Source: NORP309 sp045107085 (GTDB lineage: Bacteria; Pseudomonadota; Gammaproteobacteria; Xanthomonadales; Marinicellaceae). From it: a DNA stretch of 63,989 nt. Positions within the stretch are counted from its first letter, which is position 1. Each line of letters starts with the position of its first letter. The stretch covers positions 1 to 63,989 of the forward strand of contig JBGCFT010000062.1 of the NCBI GenBank assembly GCA_045107085.1, written 5' to 3'. Position numbers and translations under genes: made by a program. The notes under the pieces are model-generated. The model worked only from the letters and a program-made list of their open reading frames with translations, was not told where the DNA came from and searched no databases. Of the stretch, positions 47,737-56,500 are shown in pieces.

Positions 47737-48676
47737 GTTTGTCTCTTTTGGTCGGAGGGTGAAATTTATCAACTAAATAAAGTGGCCTTTGTTTGTTTTC
47801 CTCAAACAACCTCCCTAAATATTCTCCAATTATTCCCAGTGCCATGAGTTGTATGCCTCCTAAAAATAAAATCACCACCATTAAAGATGGATAACCTGGT
47901 AAATCATTACCAAAAATCAATGTTTTCGCGATAACTATTAATCCATATATAAAAGAAAATAACGCCACTGACACTCCTATCCATGTGGCAAATTTTAACG
48001 GGACATAAGAAAAGGATGTAATTCCATCTAATGCAAAAGAAAATAACTTTCTCATACTCCACTTGGTAGTCCCTGCAATCCTTTGTTTTCTATCAAAATA
48101 TATGGCTTTTTGCTTGTATCCAATCCAGGCAAATAGACCTTTCATAAATCTATTACTTTCTCGTAATTTATTAATGGCCTTAACTGCCTTAATATCTAAC
48201 AATCGGTAATCTCCAGTATCCTTGGGAATGTCTATTTTGCTCATAGAATTAATTAAACGGTAAAACCATGAGGCTGTGGTTTTTTTTATTAACGTTTCAC
48301 CTTCACGTTTTTTTCTGGTGGCATAAACCACATCATAGCCTTCTGTCCAATAATTTAACATTTGAGGAATTAACTCAGGTGGGTCTTGTAAATCAACATC
48401 TATCACAACAACTACATCAGCATCGGCATGATCAAGGCCTGCTGTTAAGGCATATTCTTTGCCAAAGTTACGACTTAATGAAAGTATGCCTAGGCGATCA
48501 TCTTTGTGTTGTAAAAACTCCAAATGTTGAACCGTTCCATCAGTAGATCCATCATCTACAAATAGAATGGTCCAATTAACATCACAATTTTGTAGGATTT
48601 GTTTTATTTCTTCATAAAACAAATCAACAACTTCTTGTTCATTAAAAACAGGGACTATAATTTGTAGGTTTTTCAT
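47726..48676 (-). CDS. GT2 polyprenyl-phosphate glycosyltransferase (DPM1/GtrB-like)
   Basis: 316 residues. GT2 motifs DDGSTDGT (41-48) and DVDLQDPP (93-100, metal-binding DxD) are followed by two C-terminal membrane helices (about 235-255 and 267-290). This is the GtrB/ArnC-like layout: transfer of a sugar from a nucleotide donor to undecaprenyl phosphate on the cytosolic side. It would supply a lipid-linked sugar to the cluster. No flippase or periplasmic GT-C transferase is seen in the window. Confidence 0.9.
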   Translation of the reverse strand: MKNLQIIVPVFNEQEVVDLFYEEIKQILQNCDVNWTILFVDDGSTDGTVQHLEFLQHKDDRLGILSLSRNFGKEYALTAGLDHADADVVVVIDVDLQDPPELIPQMLNYWTEGYDVVYATRKKREGETLIKKTTASWFYRLINSMSKIDIPKDTGDYRLLDIKAVKAINKLRESNRFMKGLFAWIGYKQKAIYFDRKQRIAGTTKWSMRKLFSFALDGITSFSYVPLKFATWIGVSVALFSFIYGLIVIAKTLIFGNDLPGYPSLMVVILFLGGIQLMALGIIGEYLGRLFEENKQRPLYLVDKFHPPTKRDKHDI

Positions 48677-48700
48677 ATTGCAACATTATAACTAATTACT

Positions 48701-49075
48701 CTATTTATGGCTAAATAGTTTTTTTATAATGGGTATGTTTGCCGTTAATACTGAAAAAACAAAACCACAAATTACTCCAATCGTATTCACATGAAAGTCT
48801 TCGATATCACCCATTCTATGAGCGGTCATTGATTGCATGAGTTCCATCAAGCCACCTAAGAGTATAAATCCTATGGCATAAATATTTCTAATCAAAGGTT
48901 TTGGGTATAACCACGAAAACCATGTCATCAGTGTAAAATAAGCAATAAAGTGTCCTATTTTATCTCCATTTTGCACATTGGGAATGGCATTATTAATTGG
49001 GGCCAGTGATAAAAATACGACGGCTATAATCAAAAGCCATCCAATTAATAATAAGTGTTTTTTAGTTAGTACCAT
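48701..49075 (-). CDS. VanZ-like membrane protein
   Basis: 124 residues with four hydrophobic helices and the VanZ-family pattern NGDKIGHFIAYFTLM plus the GGLMELMQ segment. Members are small membrane proteins of unclear role, some linked to teicoplanin resistance or envelope change. Here it lies between a dehydratase gene, with a 1-nt overlap (TAATG), and the polyprenyl glycosyltransferase gene, so it may belong to the glycan unit. Confidence 0.8.
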   Translation of the reverse strand: MVLTKKHLLLIGWLLIIAVVFLSLAPINNAIPNVQNGDKIGHFIAYFTLMTWFSWLYPKPLIRNIYAIGFILLGGLMELMQSMTAHRMGDIEDFHVNTIGVICGFVFSVLTANIPIIKKLFSHK

Positions 49076-50025
49076 TACTGCTCCGATAATATATTGCTCA
49101 TTGATTTGGGATCGATATTTCCACCACTTATGATAATGCCTATGCGGCCACTTGTTTGTATTTTATGACTCAACAAAGCAGCCAAACCTAACGCGCCTGA
49201 TGGTTCAACTACAAGTTTCATTCTTAAAAAGTGGTATTGCACTGCATGCATTATTGCTGTTTCTGTGACAGTAACCATCGCATCTACATTTTCTTTAATC
49301 AAAGGAAAAGTAATGTGCCCGAGTGAACTGGTTCTGGTGCCATCGGCAATTGTATTTGGGTTGGGTTGACTCACCAATACTCCAGAGTAATAAGATTGAT
49401 AAGCATCATCTGCTTGTTCTGGTTCAACGCCTATCACTTGACAAGCTGGCTGCAAATATTTTGATGCAACAGCTGAACCGCTCAGCAAGCCGCCTCCGCC
49501 ACAAGGTACTAGTATTTTATCTAAATGACTGATTTCATTACATAGCTCCAGAGCTGCTGTGGCTTGACCTGCTATAACATGCTTGTTATCAAATGGAGGA
49601 ATCAAACTATAACCATTTTGCGCTTGAATTTTACTGCTAATTTCTTCTCTGACTTGAGTTTTCGGATCAAATAAAACTACTTCAGCTCCATAACCTTTGG
49701 TTGCCAGTAATTTAACCTGAGGTGCATTTATTGGCATCACAATCGTAGTCTTTATCTTCAACATCTTTCCAACCAAAGCAACGGCTTGAGCATGATTACC
49801 TGATGAATAAGCAATAATGCCTCTTTTCTTTTGCGAAGGAGTCAACTGTGAAATGCAATTAAAGGCTCCTCGAAATTTAAAAGCGCCTACTCTTTGAAAG
49901 TTTTCACACTTAAAAAAAACTTCAGCACCCAATTTTTGATTGAGCACTCTAGAAGTTAAAACAGGTGTTTTATTTGCATGGCCAGCCAGTCTATTTTCAG
50001 CCTGTTTGATTATTTCTATCATCAA
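49075..50025 (-). CDS. PLP-dependent threonine/serine dehydratase or racemase family enzyme
   Basis: 316 residues. Schiff-base lysine K50 (GAFKFRGAFN), SSGNHAQ (74-80), glycine loop GGGGL (176-180), C-terminal SGGN. The GAFKFRGA form resembles serine racemase, threo-3-hydroxyaspartate ammonia-lyase and related fold-type II enzymes, so the name is open between dehydratase and racemase. There is no ACT regulatory domain. It is a paralogue of the gene near 13-14 kb and heads the minus-strand run into the glycan cluster. Confidence 0.85.
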   Translation of the reverse strand: MMIEIIKQAENRLAGHANKTPVLTSRVLNQKLGAEVFFKCENFQRVGAFKFRGAFNCISQLTPSQKKRGIIAYSSGNHAQAVALVGKMLKIKTTIVMPINAPQVKLLATKGYGAEVVLFDPKTQVREEISSKIQAQNGYSLIPPFDNKHVIAGQATAALELCNEISHLDKILVPCGGGGLLSGSAVASKYLQPACQVIGVEPEQADDAYQSYYSGVLVSQPNPNTIADGTRTSSLGHITFPLIKENVDAMVTVTETAIMHAVQYHFLRMKLVVEPSGALGLAALLSHKIQTSGRIGIIISGGNIDPKSMSNILSEQ

Positions 50026-50031
50026 TAAGTA

Positions 50032-50060
50032 TTGTGCTTATTTAAAAACGCCTATACTAT
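50032..50060 (+). promoter_or_regulatory. Candidate promoter of the SDR-cupin-CAP unit
   Basis: TTGTGC and TACTAT with a 17-bp spacer in the 67-bp gap between divergent genes. Moderate match only; an overlapping TATACT would leave a 15-bp spacer. Confidence 0.4.
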
Positions 50061-50092
50061 AGCACTTCATAAAAAATTATAAAGAGGTTTAA

Positions 50093-50845
50093 ATGTTTTC
50101 ACTCAATAATAAAATTGCTCTGGTTACAGGTTCATCAAGAGGTATTGGCGAAGAAGTAGCCAAGCTCTATGCCGCATATGGAGCTCATGTCATTGTTTCT
50201 AGTAGAAAACAAGAAGGTGTTGAAAAAGTTGCAGAAGAGATTAAGCAAAATGGTGGAAAAGCAACGGCTTTGGCTTGTCATATAGGCGATCAAGGTGCCA
50301 TCAAAGAAATGATTGGGAAAATCAAAAAAGACATCGGGAATTTAGATATTTTAGTTAATAATGCAGCAGCCAACCCTTACTTTGGCCATATATTAGATAC
50401 GCCTGTTTCAGCCATGAAAAAAACCATCGAAGTCAATATTGAAGGTTATTTTTTGATGAGCCAATTAGCAGGTCAAATGATGCGAGAAGCTGGAGGCGGC
50501 TGCATAATCAATACCGCATCCATTAATGGAATGACACCTGGTCCAATGCAAGGCATTTATTCAATTACCAAAGCTGCAATCATATCTATGACTAAAGCTT
50601 TTGCCAAAGAATGTGCACCTCAGAATATTAGAGTCAATGCGGTTTTACCTGGATTAACAGATACCAAGTTTGCATCTGCATTAACCAAAAATGATGCGAT
50701 GCTCAAACAAATTATGCCAATGATACCGATGAATCGCATTGCCCAACCGGAAGAAATTGCGGGTGCTTTTTTATTTCTAGCCTCACCTGCTGCCAGTTAC
50801 ATTACTGGCATTAATATTCCTGTTGACGGAGGCATTCTGATTTAA
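50093..50845 (+). CDS. Short-chain dehydrogenase/reductase
   Basis: 250 residues, classical SDR: cofactor motif TGSSRGIG (12-19), NNAA (89-92), catalytic N114, S143, Y156 and K160. The C-terminal PVDGG is typical of the FabG-like/glucose-dehydrogenase branch. Cytosolic NAD(P)-dependent oxidoreductase; the substrate is not readable. The stop overlaps the start of the cupin gene by 1 nt. Confidence 0.92.
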   Translation: MFSLNNKIALVTGSSRGIGEEVAKLYAAYGAHVIVSSRKQEGVEKVAEEIKQNGGKATALACHIGDQGAIKEMIGKIKKDIGNLDILVNNAAANPYFGHILDTPVSAMKKTIEVNIEGYFLMSQLAGQMMREAGGGCIINTASINGMTPGPMQGIYSITKAAIISMTKAFAKECAPQNIRVNAVLPGLTDTKFASALTKNDAMLKQIMPMIPMNRIAQPEEIAGAFLFLASPAASYITGINIPVDGGILI

Positions 50846-51210
50846 TGAAATATTTGTTCGCTTTAATCTTCACTTTAACTGCATTTTCATCTGAAAGTAT
50901 AGAATTAAACGGTCCATTACAAACAGGCTGGAAAGGTCAAAAGGTGTGCGAAAAGCTCAGTGAAAATAATCATCAGAATATACTTAGATGTACTTTTCCA
51001 CCCGGTGTAGGACATGAAAAGCACAAGCATAATGGAAATTTTGGCTATGCAATATCTGGTGGAAAAGTAAAAATCACTGACCAAAAAGGCAGTCGTATTG
51101 TTGATTTGAAATCAAACAGTTATTTTGATAGTTCTGGCACTGATTGGCATGAAATCATTAATGTTGGAGATACGACAATTATCTACCTTATTTTAGAATC
51201 AAAAGAATAA
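50845..51210 (+). CDS. Secreted cupin-domain protein
   Basis: 121 residues: signal peptide (about 1-18), then a single cupin (about 45-118) with the metal-site segment GHEKHKHNGNFGYAISGG (two His) and a second-motif His in DWHEI. Small cupins of this kind bind a metal or small ligand; no activity can be assigned. Overlaps the SDR gene and precedes the CAP-domain gene by 1 nt, so the three are one unit. Confidence 0.82.
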   Translation: MKYLFALIFTLTAFSSESIELNGPLQTGWKGQKVCEKLSENNHQNILRCTFPPGVGHEKHKHNGNFGYAISGGKVKITDQKGSRIVDLKSNSYFDSSGTDWHEIINVGDTTIIYLILESKE

Positions 51211-51211
51211 T

Positions 51212-51754
51212 ATGCTCACACTTAGAAAAAGTTATTCTATTTTATTTATTTTGATACTGCTAATTTCAACTCAATTAATGGCTCAAGAAAACACTTTTTC
51301 AAAATTTGAAGAATGTGGTCTCAGCCCTCAAGCAAGAGAGTTAGCCTATTTGATTATTGAATCAACAGACCAGCAAAGATCAAAACTAATGTGTAATAAA
51401 AAACTGGCAAAAATAGCACTCATTAAAGCTAAACTTATGGCCAGTACCAATAAAATTAGCCATCGGATAAATTATATTACACCGAACCAATTATTAAGAC
51501 AGCATGATATAACTTTACCAAATAATTATCCTATGTTTGATAACCAAGTCGAATCCATTATGGGCGCAGTAAAAACAGCTCAACAGTCCTATGATATTTT
51601 TATGACAAGTCCCGATCATAAGTCACATTTACTGGGCGAAAAAGATTTTTTATTGAAACAGAACCAAATAGGAATAGGTTTTTATAAAGATAAAAACTCA
51701 GATTTTGTTTACCATTGGGTGGTTTATATTACTCAAATTATATTTAAAGAATAA
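51212..51754 (+). CDS. Secreted CAP/SCP-like protein
   Basis: 180 residues with a signal peptide (about 1-24, LMAQ). The mature part has the weak but recognisable CAP pattern: an early Lys/Ala-rich helix, ISHRI, a central Ser-Pro-x-His segment (SPDHKSHLLG), then IGIGFY and WVVYIT strands. CAP proteins are secreted and some bind lipids. The family call is tentative because the usual HxxE metal site is not clear. Confidence 0.6.
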   Translation: MLTLRKSYSILFILILLISTQLMAQENTFSKFEECGLSPQARELAYLIIESTDQQRSKLMCNKKLAKIALIKAKLMASTNKISHRINYITPNQLLRQHDITLPNNYPMFDNQVESIMGAVKTAQQSYDIFMTSPDHKSHLLGEKDFLLKQNQIGIGFYKDKNSDFVYHWVVYITQIIFKE

Positions 51755-51907
51755 CCAATTTATAACTGCTTATAAAGCAATAATAAAGTTTCACAACTGT
51801 TTTTAAATAATGGCTAATAGGAACTGTATAATGCAACCTTTATAGAAACAATTAGGATATATTAGTTTTTTTGAGGTATTATAATATCCAAGCTAAAAAT
51901 AAACCAT

Positions 51908-52450
51908 ATGATGTCAATAAGAAAATTTGAAAACAATAATCCTAAAATTCATAAATCCGCATATATAGATGCACAGTCTTGTGTCATTGGTGATGTTAAA
52001 ATTGGCAAAAACAGTTCAATTTGGCCAATGACTGTTGTCAGAGGTGATGTAAACTCAATCACAATAGGTAATAATACCAACATCCAAGATGGATCTATTC
52101 TGCATGTCACTCATAAAAACGTACAAGATTTAAATGGAGGGCCATTAAACATTGGAGACGGGGTTACCGTTGGACATGGAGTTATCTTACATGCCTGTAA
52201 TATTGGCAACTACTGTTTAATAGGTATGGGGGCTACAATTATGGATAAATGCACAATAGAAAATCACTCTATGGTTGCGGCAGGATCTGTTGTGCCTCCA
52301 AATAAACACATAAAATCGGGTGAATTATGGTTAGGTAATCCAGCAAAAAAAGTCAGGGATCTTACCGACCAGCAACAAAAAGATTTAGAATATTCCGCCA
52401 ATCATTACGTTAAATTAAAAAATTTGTACATGGCCAATGAAGATCAATAA
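51908..52450 (+). CDS. Gamma-carbonic-anhydrase-like hexapeptide protein
   Basis: 180 residues. A left-handed beta helix of hexapeptide repeats (about 12-150) and a C-terminal helix. Metal-ligand histidines match the family: H66 or H69 in ILHVTH, H90 and H95 in GHGVILH. This is the YrdA/PaaY/gamma-CA-like group, many of which bind metal but show weak or no anhydrase activity. Two ATGs in a row begin it. A TATAAT at 51827 is a possible -10. No partner gene. Confidence 0.9.
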   Translation: MMSIRKFENNNPKIHKSAYIDAQSCVIGDVKIGKNSSIWPMTVVRGDVNSITIGNNTNIQDGSILHVTHKNVQDLNGGPLNIGDGVTVGHGVILHACNIGNYCLIGMGATIMDKCTIENHSMVAAGSVVPPNKHIKSGELWLGNPAKKVRDLTDQQQKDLEYSANHYVKLKNLYMANEDQ

Positions 52451-52518
52451 ATTATTATGTTTAGTTTCAAAAGAACTAGATATCCTTTATTTTTAACTCA
52501 TTCCTAAAAATTTTCTTA

Positions 52519-53916
52519 TTATGATTTAGATTTGATTTTTTCTAGTATCTTTGTACGTGCGTCAACTAAAATAGAGTTTTTATCTAAGCCATTGACAATA
52601 TCTTTTGCCACACTTTTGGGGCCATGTTTTCCCCAAGATTTTCCCCGTATAAAATACTCTTCAGCAATTTTTCCAACCAAGTAAGTAGCATAATAAGCCA
52701 GAGCTCCTTGAGCGCCAGCCGTTATAGATGTTGACAATCCAACGCTTACTGTTTTCAAGGCGGAAGACAGTAAATTCACTCCCCAAACTGCCCCCATTAA
52801 AGCTGCAATTTGAGCCATGATTGTAATACTGAGCTTTGTGGCTTCTTTGCCAACAATTGGTAATCCGTAGACTTGAGAGAGTTTGCGTATCATTGCTACA
52901 TCTAATCCAGCCGCTATCAATAAATCGGCCACCGGGATAGGATTAAAAGCAACCCCTATTCCTTTAGCTATACTATAAGTTGTAACAACTTTTTCTGCAG
53001 CTGAAGAACGCAACTTGGTGATTTTTTTTGCAATTTTATCACTGATTTCTCCTGCAAAAATACTCGCATTTAATGCTGTTAAAGTTTTACCATCTTTTTC
53101 TAAGATTTCCCAAATACGCAGTTTTACTTGTGATACATCGACTTCTACAGCCACTTTTTTTCTTATCTGCTTTCCTTTGTTATTTTCTGTAACAAAAACT
53201 TGTGGCAATGGCGCAGCACTTGTTAGTAATATATTGTTAGGATGGATGATATCCTCACATTTGTTTTTGATTGAGTTTTTTAAAGCGATGAGCTCATCAT
53301 CTGTGTATAAATCGGCTTTGTTTAATACCAATAAAATTTGAGTGTTTGGCTGATTTATTAATTGCAGCTGTCTTGATTGAGATTGGGTTAAATCTCCGTC
53401 AATAACAAATAAAACAATATCGGCAATCGCCGCAGCATTATGCGCTAATTGCTGACGTTGTTCACCATCAACTTCATCTGTTCCTGGGGTATCAATCACG
53501 ACCATTGATTGATCATTGTATTGGTTCCAGTCAGAGCTTTGTTGAACTTTTGTTTCTCCATGAAGTGGACTTGTACTGAAATTTTTTTTACCAATCAATG
53601 CATTCAATAATGATGATTTACCTGAACTCACTTTCCCAAAAGCCACTATATGTACCTGTTGATTTTCAAGCTTATCCAGTAGTTGTTGAACTTGTTGAAA
53701 CTCATCATTTAATTGCATGCGAACAGTTGCAGGAATATGTTCATCATTGAGCAATTCTTTTAAGCTGTCTAATGTATCATCTGTTGGATTAGAGTTTCCT
53801 GTTTTAATTTGACGTTTATTTTTCGATTTTAAGCGCCATTTTTGCCAGATCTTTTGCCAACGTTTGTGCAGGTCCAAGTAAATTATCCTCAAATTTTTGT
53901 TGCGTGGCTTGAGCAT
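52519..53916 (-). CDS. DUF697-type GTPase
   Basis: 465 residues. Ras-like G domain: G1 GKVSSGKS (94-101), G3 DTPGTDE, G4 NKAD, G5 TSAAP. The C-terminal half is a DUF697 segment (about 310-460) with two or three hydrophobic helices, suggesting membrane contact. The first 60 residues are basic and helical. Related to YcjF-like proteins, whose role is unknown. Its ATG lies 101 nt inside the preceding gene; no other in-frame ATG appears until residue 67, so the overlap seems real, though a non-ATG start is possible. Confidence 0.82.
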   Translation of the reverse strand: MLKPRNKNLRIIYLDLHKRWQKIWQKWRLKSKNKRQIKTGNSNPTDDTLDSLKELLNDEHIPATVRMQLNDEFQQVQQLLDKLENQQVHIVAFGKVSSGKSSLLNALIGKKNFSTSPLHGETKVQQSSDWNQYNDQSMVVIDTPGTDEVDGEQRQQLAHNAAAIADIVLFVIDGDLTQSQSRQLQLINQPNTQILLVLNKADLYTDDELIALKNSIKNKCEDIIHPNNILLTSAAPLPQVFVTENNKGKQIRKKVAVEVDVSQVKLRIWEILEKDGKTLTALNASIFAGEISDKIAKKITKLRSSAAEKVVTTYSIAKGIGVAFNPIPVADLLIAAGLDVAMIRKLSQVYGLPIVGKEATKLSITIMAQIAALMGAVWGVNLLSSALKTVSVGLSTSITAGAQGALAYYATYLVGKIAEEYFIRGKSWGKHGPKSVAKDIVNGLDKNSILVDARTKILEKIKSKS

Positions 53917-55255
53917 CTAAAACACCCAAGGTCGAAATTGAATCTAAAACAGCATGTCCCAATGCATTAAATATCATACCATAGGAAACGGCATGAGTCA
54001 TGCCCCCGGCAGCGGTGCCTATTCCAGGAAAAGCTTTCATAGCGTTGCCAGCTACTGCCAAAATTAATGACACAGATGTTTTAAGCTTTCCTCCTGTTAA
54101 GCGTATCACGGCATCAATTTCCATTTGTTTGGGTGATATAGCATAAAGTGAACAAAGTGTTTGTACCATTTTAGTGGCTAATGTGCCTTGTATAACCAGG
54201 TCTGAACCAGGTGCGACAGAAGCCATGGCTCCAAAAACTGCTTTCTTTGTATAATCTTGAATAACATTTTCTGCTTTTTGTAAGTTGTACAATGCTTCTG
54301 CTTTATTTAACTTGGTTTGTGCCATCATTAACATTGATGCATCTCGAAATCGATTCAGAATTTCAGGATTATTGGCCACAACTTTTTCAATTGATTTTAA
54401 CAAAGGTTCTATATTTGCAGCACGATTTTGAACTTCCTTTCTTTGCTTTCCTTTGGCATCTTGATAGATTATTGTTTCTTTTCCTCCAGTAGAAATAAGT
54501 GCCACTGGATATTTTTTCTCAGTTTTGTTTTTCAGCGATTCAATGATTTGTAATTGTTCATCATCAGCAAACCGATCAGATTTGTTCAAAGCAATGACCA
54601 TCGGTTTTTTGGTATTTCTCAATTGAGAAATGATCCGCATTTCAGTTTGAGTTAAATCTGAATCTGTCAAGAAAACGACAACATGAGAACGTAACGTTTC
54701 CTCAATGGCTAATTTTTCAACTGCTTCATCAAAATCATCTAAGCCAGGCAAATCAATAATCGCTAAATTTTTATATTGAAAAACCTGTATGCCCTTGGTG
54801 GTTCCTGATAGAACATGGGTTTGAATCTGCTGTTCTGGCAATAAAGCTTTTATAAAACTACTTTTACCAGAAGAAACTGTCCCATATAGTGAAATATAAA
54901 AGTTTTCTTGACTGCGTCTTTTATCGAGTTCCTTTAACTCTAATGCCGCTTCAGAAATATCAACTCCGCGATTGGCTTGTTGCGCAATGCTATCACGCAA
55001 TGATGATTCATCAATAGGTTTGAGTTTTTTATTCTTGATAGGTTTGGGTTTTATTAATAAATAATAAAGGTAAACTATAAATAAAGAGACCGCCATAAGG
55101 ACTGTTGCATAAACAAATGAAACCCATAATGGTGCTTCTTGTAAATAGTACCAAATACTTAGAATTTTTTCTGTTAACAACAAAACCAACAAAAGAGCTG
55201 CAACTGCAACTATGGCTATAACTGTGACTAAAATTGATTTTGAATTGAATTTCAA
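53816..55255 (-). CDS. Membrane-anchored DUF697-type GTPase
   Basis: 479 residues. Two N-terminal membrane helices (about 7-33 and 43-68), then a G domain with G1 GTVSSGKS (125-132), G3 DLPGLDD and G4 NKSD, then the DUF697 helical segment (about 330-470). Sequence-related to the downstream protein, which lacks the N-terminal helices, so they are probably paralogues working as a pair. The role is unknown; dynamin-like or stress-related functions are guesses. Confidence 0.83.
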   Translation of the reverse strand: MKFNSKSILVTVIAIVAVAALLLVLLLTEKILSIWYYLQEAPLWVSFVYATVLMAVSLFIVYLYYLLIKPKPIKNKKLKPIDESSLRDSIAQQANRGVDISEAALELKELDKRRSQENFYISLYGTVSSGKSSFIKALLPEQQIQTHVLSGTTKGIQVFQYKNLAIIDLPGLDDFDEAVEKLAIEETLRSHVVVFLTDSDLTQTEMRIISQLRNTKKPMVIALNKSDRFADDEQLQIIESLKNKTEKKYPVALISTGGKETIIYQDAKGKQRKEVQNRAANIEPLLKSIEKVVANNPEILNRFRDASMLMMAQTKLNKAEALYNLQKAENVIQDYTKKAVFGAMASVAPGSDLVIQGTLATKMVQTLCSLYAISPKQMEIDAVIRLTGGKLKTSVSLILAVAGNAMKAFPGIGTAAGGMTHAVSYGMIFNALGHAVLDSISTLGVLDAQATQQKFEDNLLGPAQTLAKDLAKMALKIEK

Positions 55256-55368
55256 CTAATGCATTTCTAAATAGAAGACCTTCTTATTATGCGGTTATTT
55301 TAATCAAATTCAACTGGTTATATCTATAAGGTGGTTTTGTGATATTATTAATAATTTTAAAGTCAGTC

Positions 55369-55396
55369 CCAATGAGTCGAATTTTCAACTCATTGG
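55369..55396. repeat. Inverted repeat between the EF-hand and GTPase genes
   Basis: CCAATGAGT / ACTCATTGG, a 9-bp perfect stem with a 10-nt loop. It follows the EF-hand stop on the minus strand by about 70 bp, without a good T-run, so it is a weak terminator or a structural element. Confidence 0.5.
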
Positions 55397-55464
55397 ATAA
55401 GTGTTTTTATAAAAATGAATTTTTTCTTACATACTTAAATAAGGCTTTTGGACATATATTTAGA

Positions 55465-55704
55465 TTAAAAAACTGTCCAATTCATTTTCCACCAATCTAT
55501 AAACTCATCAAAATCAATTCCGCCATTTCCATCTAAATCAATGGTTTCAAAACCTCGGATTGCCATCTCTCGACTGGCATCGGGTGCAAGTATTTTAAAT
55601 AATTTAATAAACTCTGCTTTTTCTAATAAGTCATTTTGGTTGGTGTCAAAAAAGTTAAAATTATCTCTAATTTCAGCAATTTCTTTTTTTGATAAATCAG
55701 ACAT
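55465..55704 (-). CDS. EF-hand calcium-binding protein
   Basis: 79 residues with two canonical EF-hand loops: D20-E31 (DTNQNDLLEKAE) and D56-E67 (DLDGNGGIDFDE). Calcium ligands sit at positions 1, 3, 5, 9 and 12 of both loops, so calcium binding is likely. No signal peptide, so it is probably cytosolic and calmodulin-like. Function unknown; neighbours are a GTPase and thiamine diphosphokinase genes, with no clear link. Confidence 0.9.
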   Translation of the reverse strand: MSDLSKKEIAEIRDNFNFFDTNQNDLLEKAEFIKLFKILAPDASREMAIRGFETIDLDGNGGIDFDEFIDWWKMNWTVF

Positions 55705-55771
55705 TGGTATCTCTTTAAAGTAGTAATAGTAATATTATAATTGCAATATTACTCAAATGGTAAATAAAAAT

Positions 55772-56374
55772 TTATATTTCGACAAACAACAATAAATTCC
55801 CTTTTTTAAATTGAATCTTAATTTTGTTTTTTACAGCTTTATTTCTTGTGCCAATGTTGTTATTTTTGATATTTAACGTTCTACCATTTAGCGGATATTG
55901 CAATCCTTTGCTGTATACTTTTGTTGCTTTTGAAAATGGAAAAAGTGAAACAATCTTATTTAATACACCATCAATTTTTATTTTTTTATCCATAAAAAAA
56001 TAACGGTGGTGATCGTCATAAAAGGTAATTCTTATTTTGCTCTTATATTTTAATGCTGTTGTCAGGTTTCCTAAAAAATGATCCTGCTCCAATCCATTGG
56101 CTGCGAATACATCTACTTTTAAATAGTCTTGACATATAATATACTTCAACGCTTTTTCAAAATCTGTAAAGTTTTGATCAGGAGTATGTTTGTGTGCAAT
56201 ATGAACAGGAAGTGTTTCGATAGAATCAAAATCTCCTATAATTAAATCAGGTGTTATGTGTGAACTAGATAAAAAATCATAAGCACCATCAGTACAAAAC
56301 ACTTGATCATACTTAGCCAGATTAGCAATAACTTTTGGTTTTTCACCATTTAAAAACAGCGCCGCTTTTTTCAT
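55772..56374 (-). CDS. thiN: Thiamine diphosphokinase
   Basis: 200 residues. Transfers pyrophosphate from ATP to thiamine, giving thiamine diphosphate directly. The N-terminal catalytic domain (about 1-120) shows the metal-binding segments CTDGA (27-31), PDLIIGDFDS (42-51) and NFTDFEKAL (68-76); the C-terminal domain is the beta-sandwich thiamine-binding part. Most gammaproteobacteria use ThiL after phosphorylating thiamine, so a TPK here points to a salvage route. No thiamine riboswitch is evident nearby. Confidence 0.9.
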   Translation of the reverse strand: MKKAALFLNGEKPKVIANLAKYDQVFCTDGAYDFLSSSHITPDLIIGDFDSIETLPVHIAHKHTPDQNFTDFEKALKYIICQDYLKVDVFAANGLEQDHFLGNLTTALKYKSKIRITFYDDHHRYFFMDKKIKIDGVLNKIVSLFPFSKATKVYSKGLQYPLNGRTLNIKNNNIGTRNKAVKNKIKIQFKKGNLLLFVEI

Positions 56375-56500
56375 CTATATTATATTTATACTTCAGTTTA
56401 TTAGAAGATTTTTAATGCCGTTATTTTATAATTTAATCAATAAAAATTATGATTTTATAACTTAACTTTCCTTGAGTACAATTTTATCGAGATTAATCTG

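Noticed and set aside
55369..55396. Hairpin read as an intrinsic terminator
   Set aside because: It lacks a T-run directly after the stem on both strands; listed only as an inverted repeat.
55339..55536. 65-residue open frame on the plus strand
   Set aside because: It runs antisense across the well-supported EF-hand gene, has no recognisable motif and no strong ribosome site.
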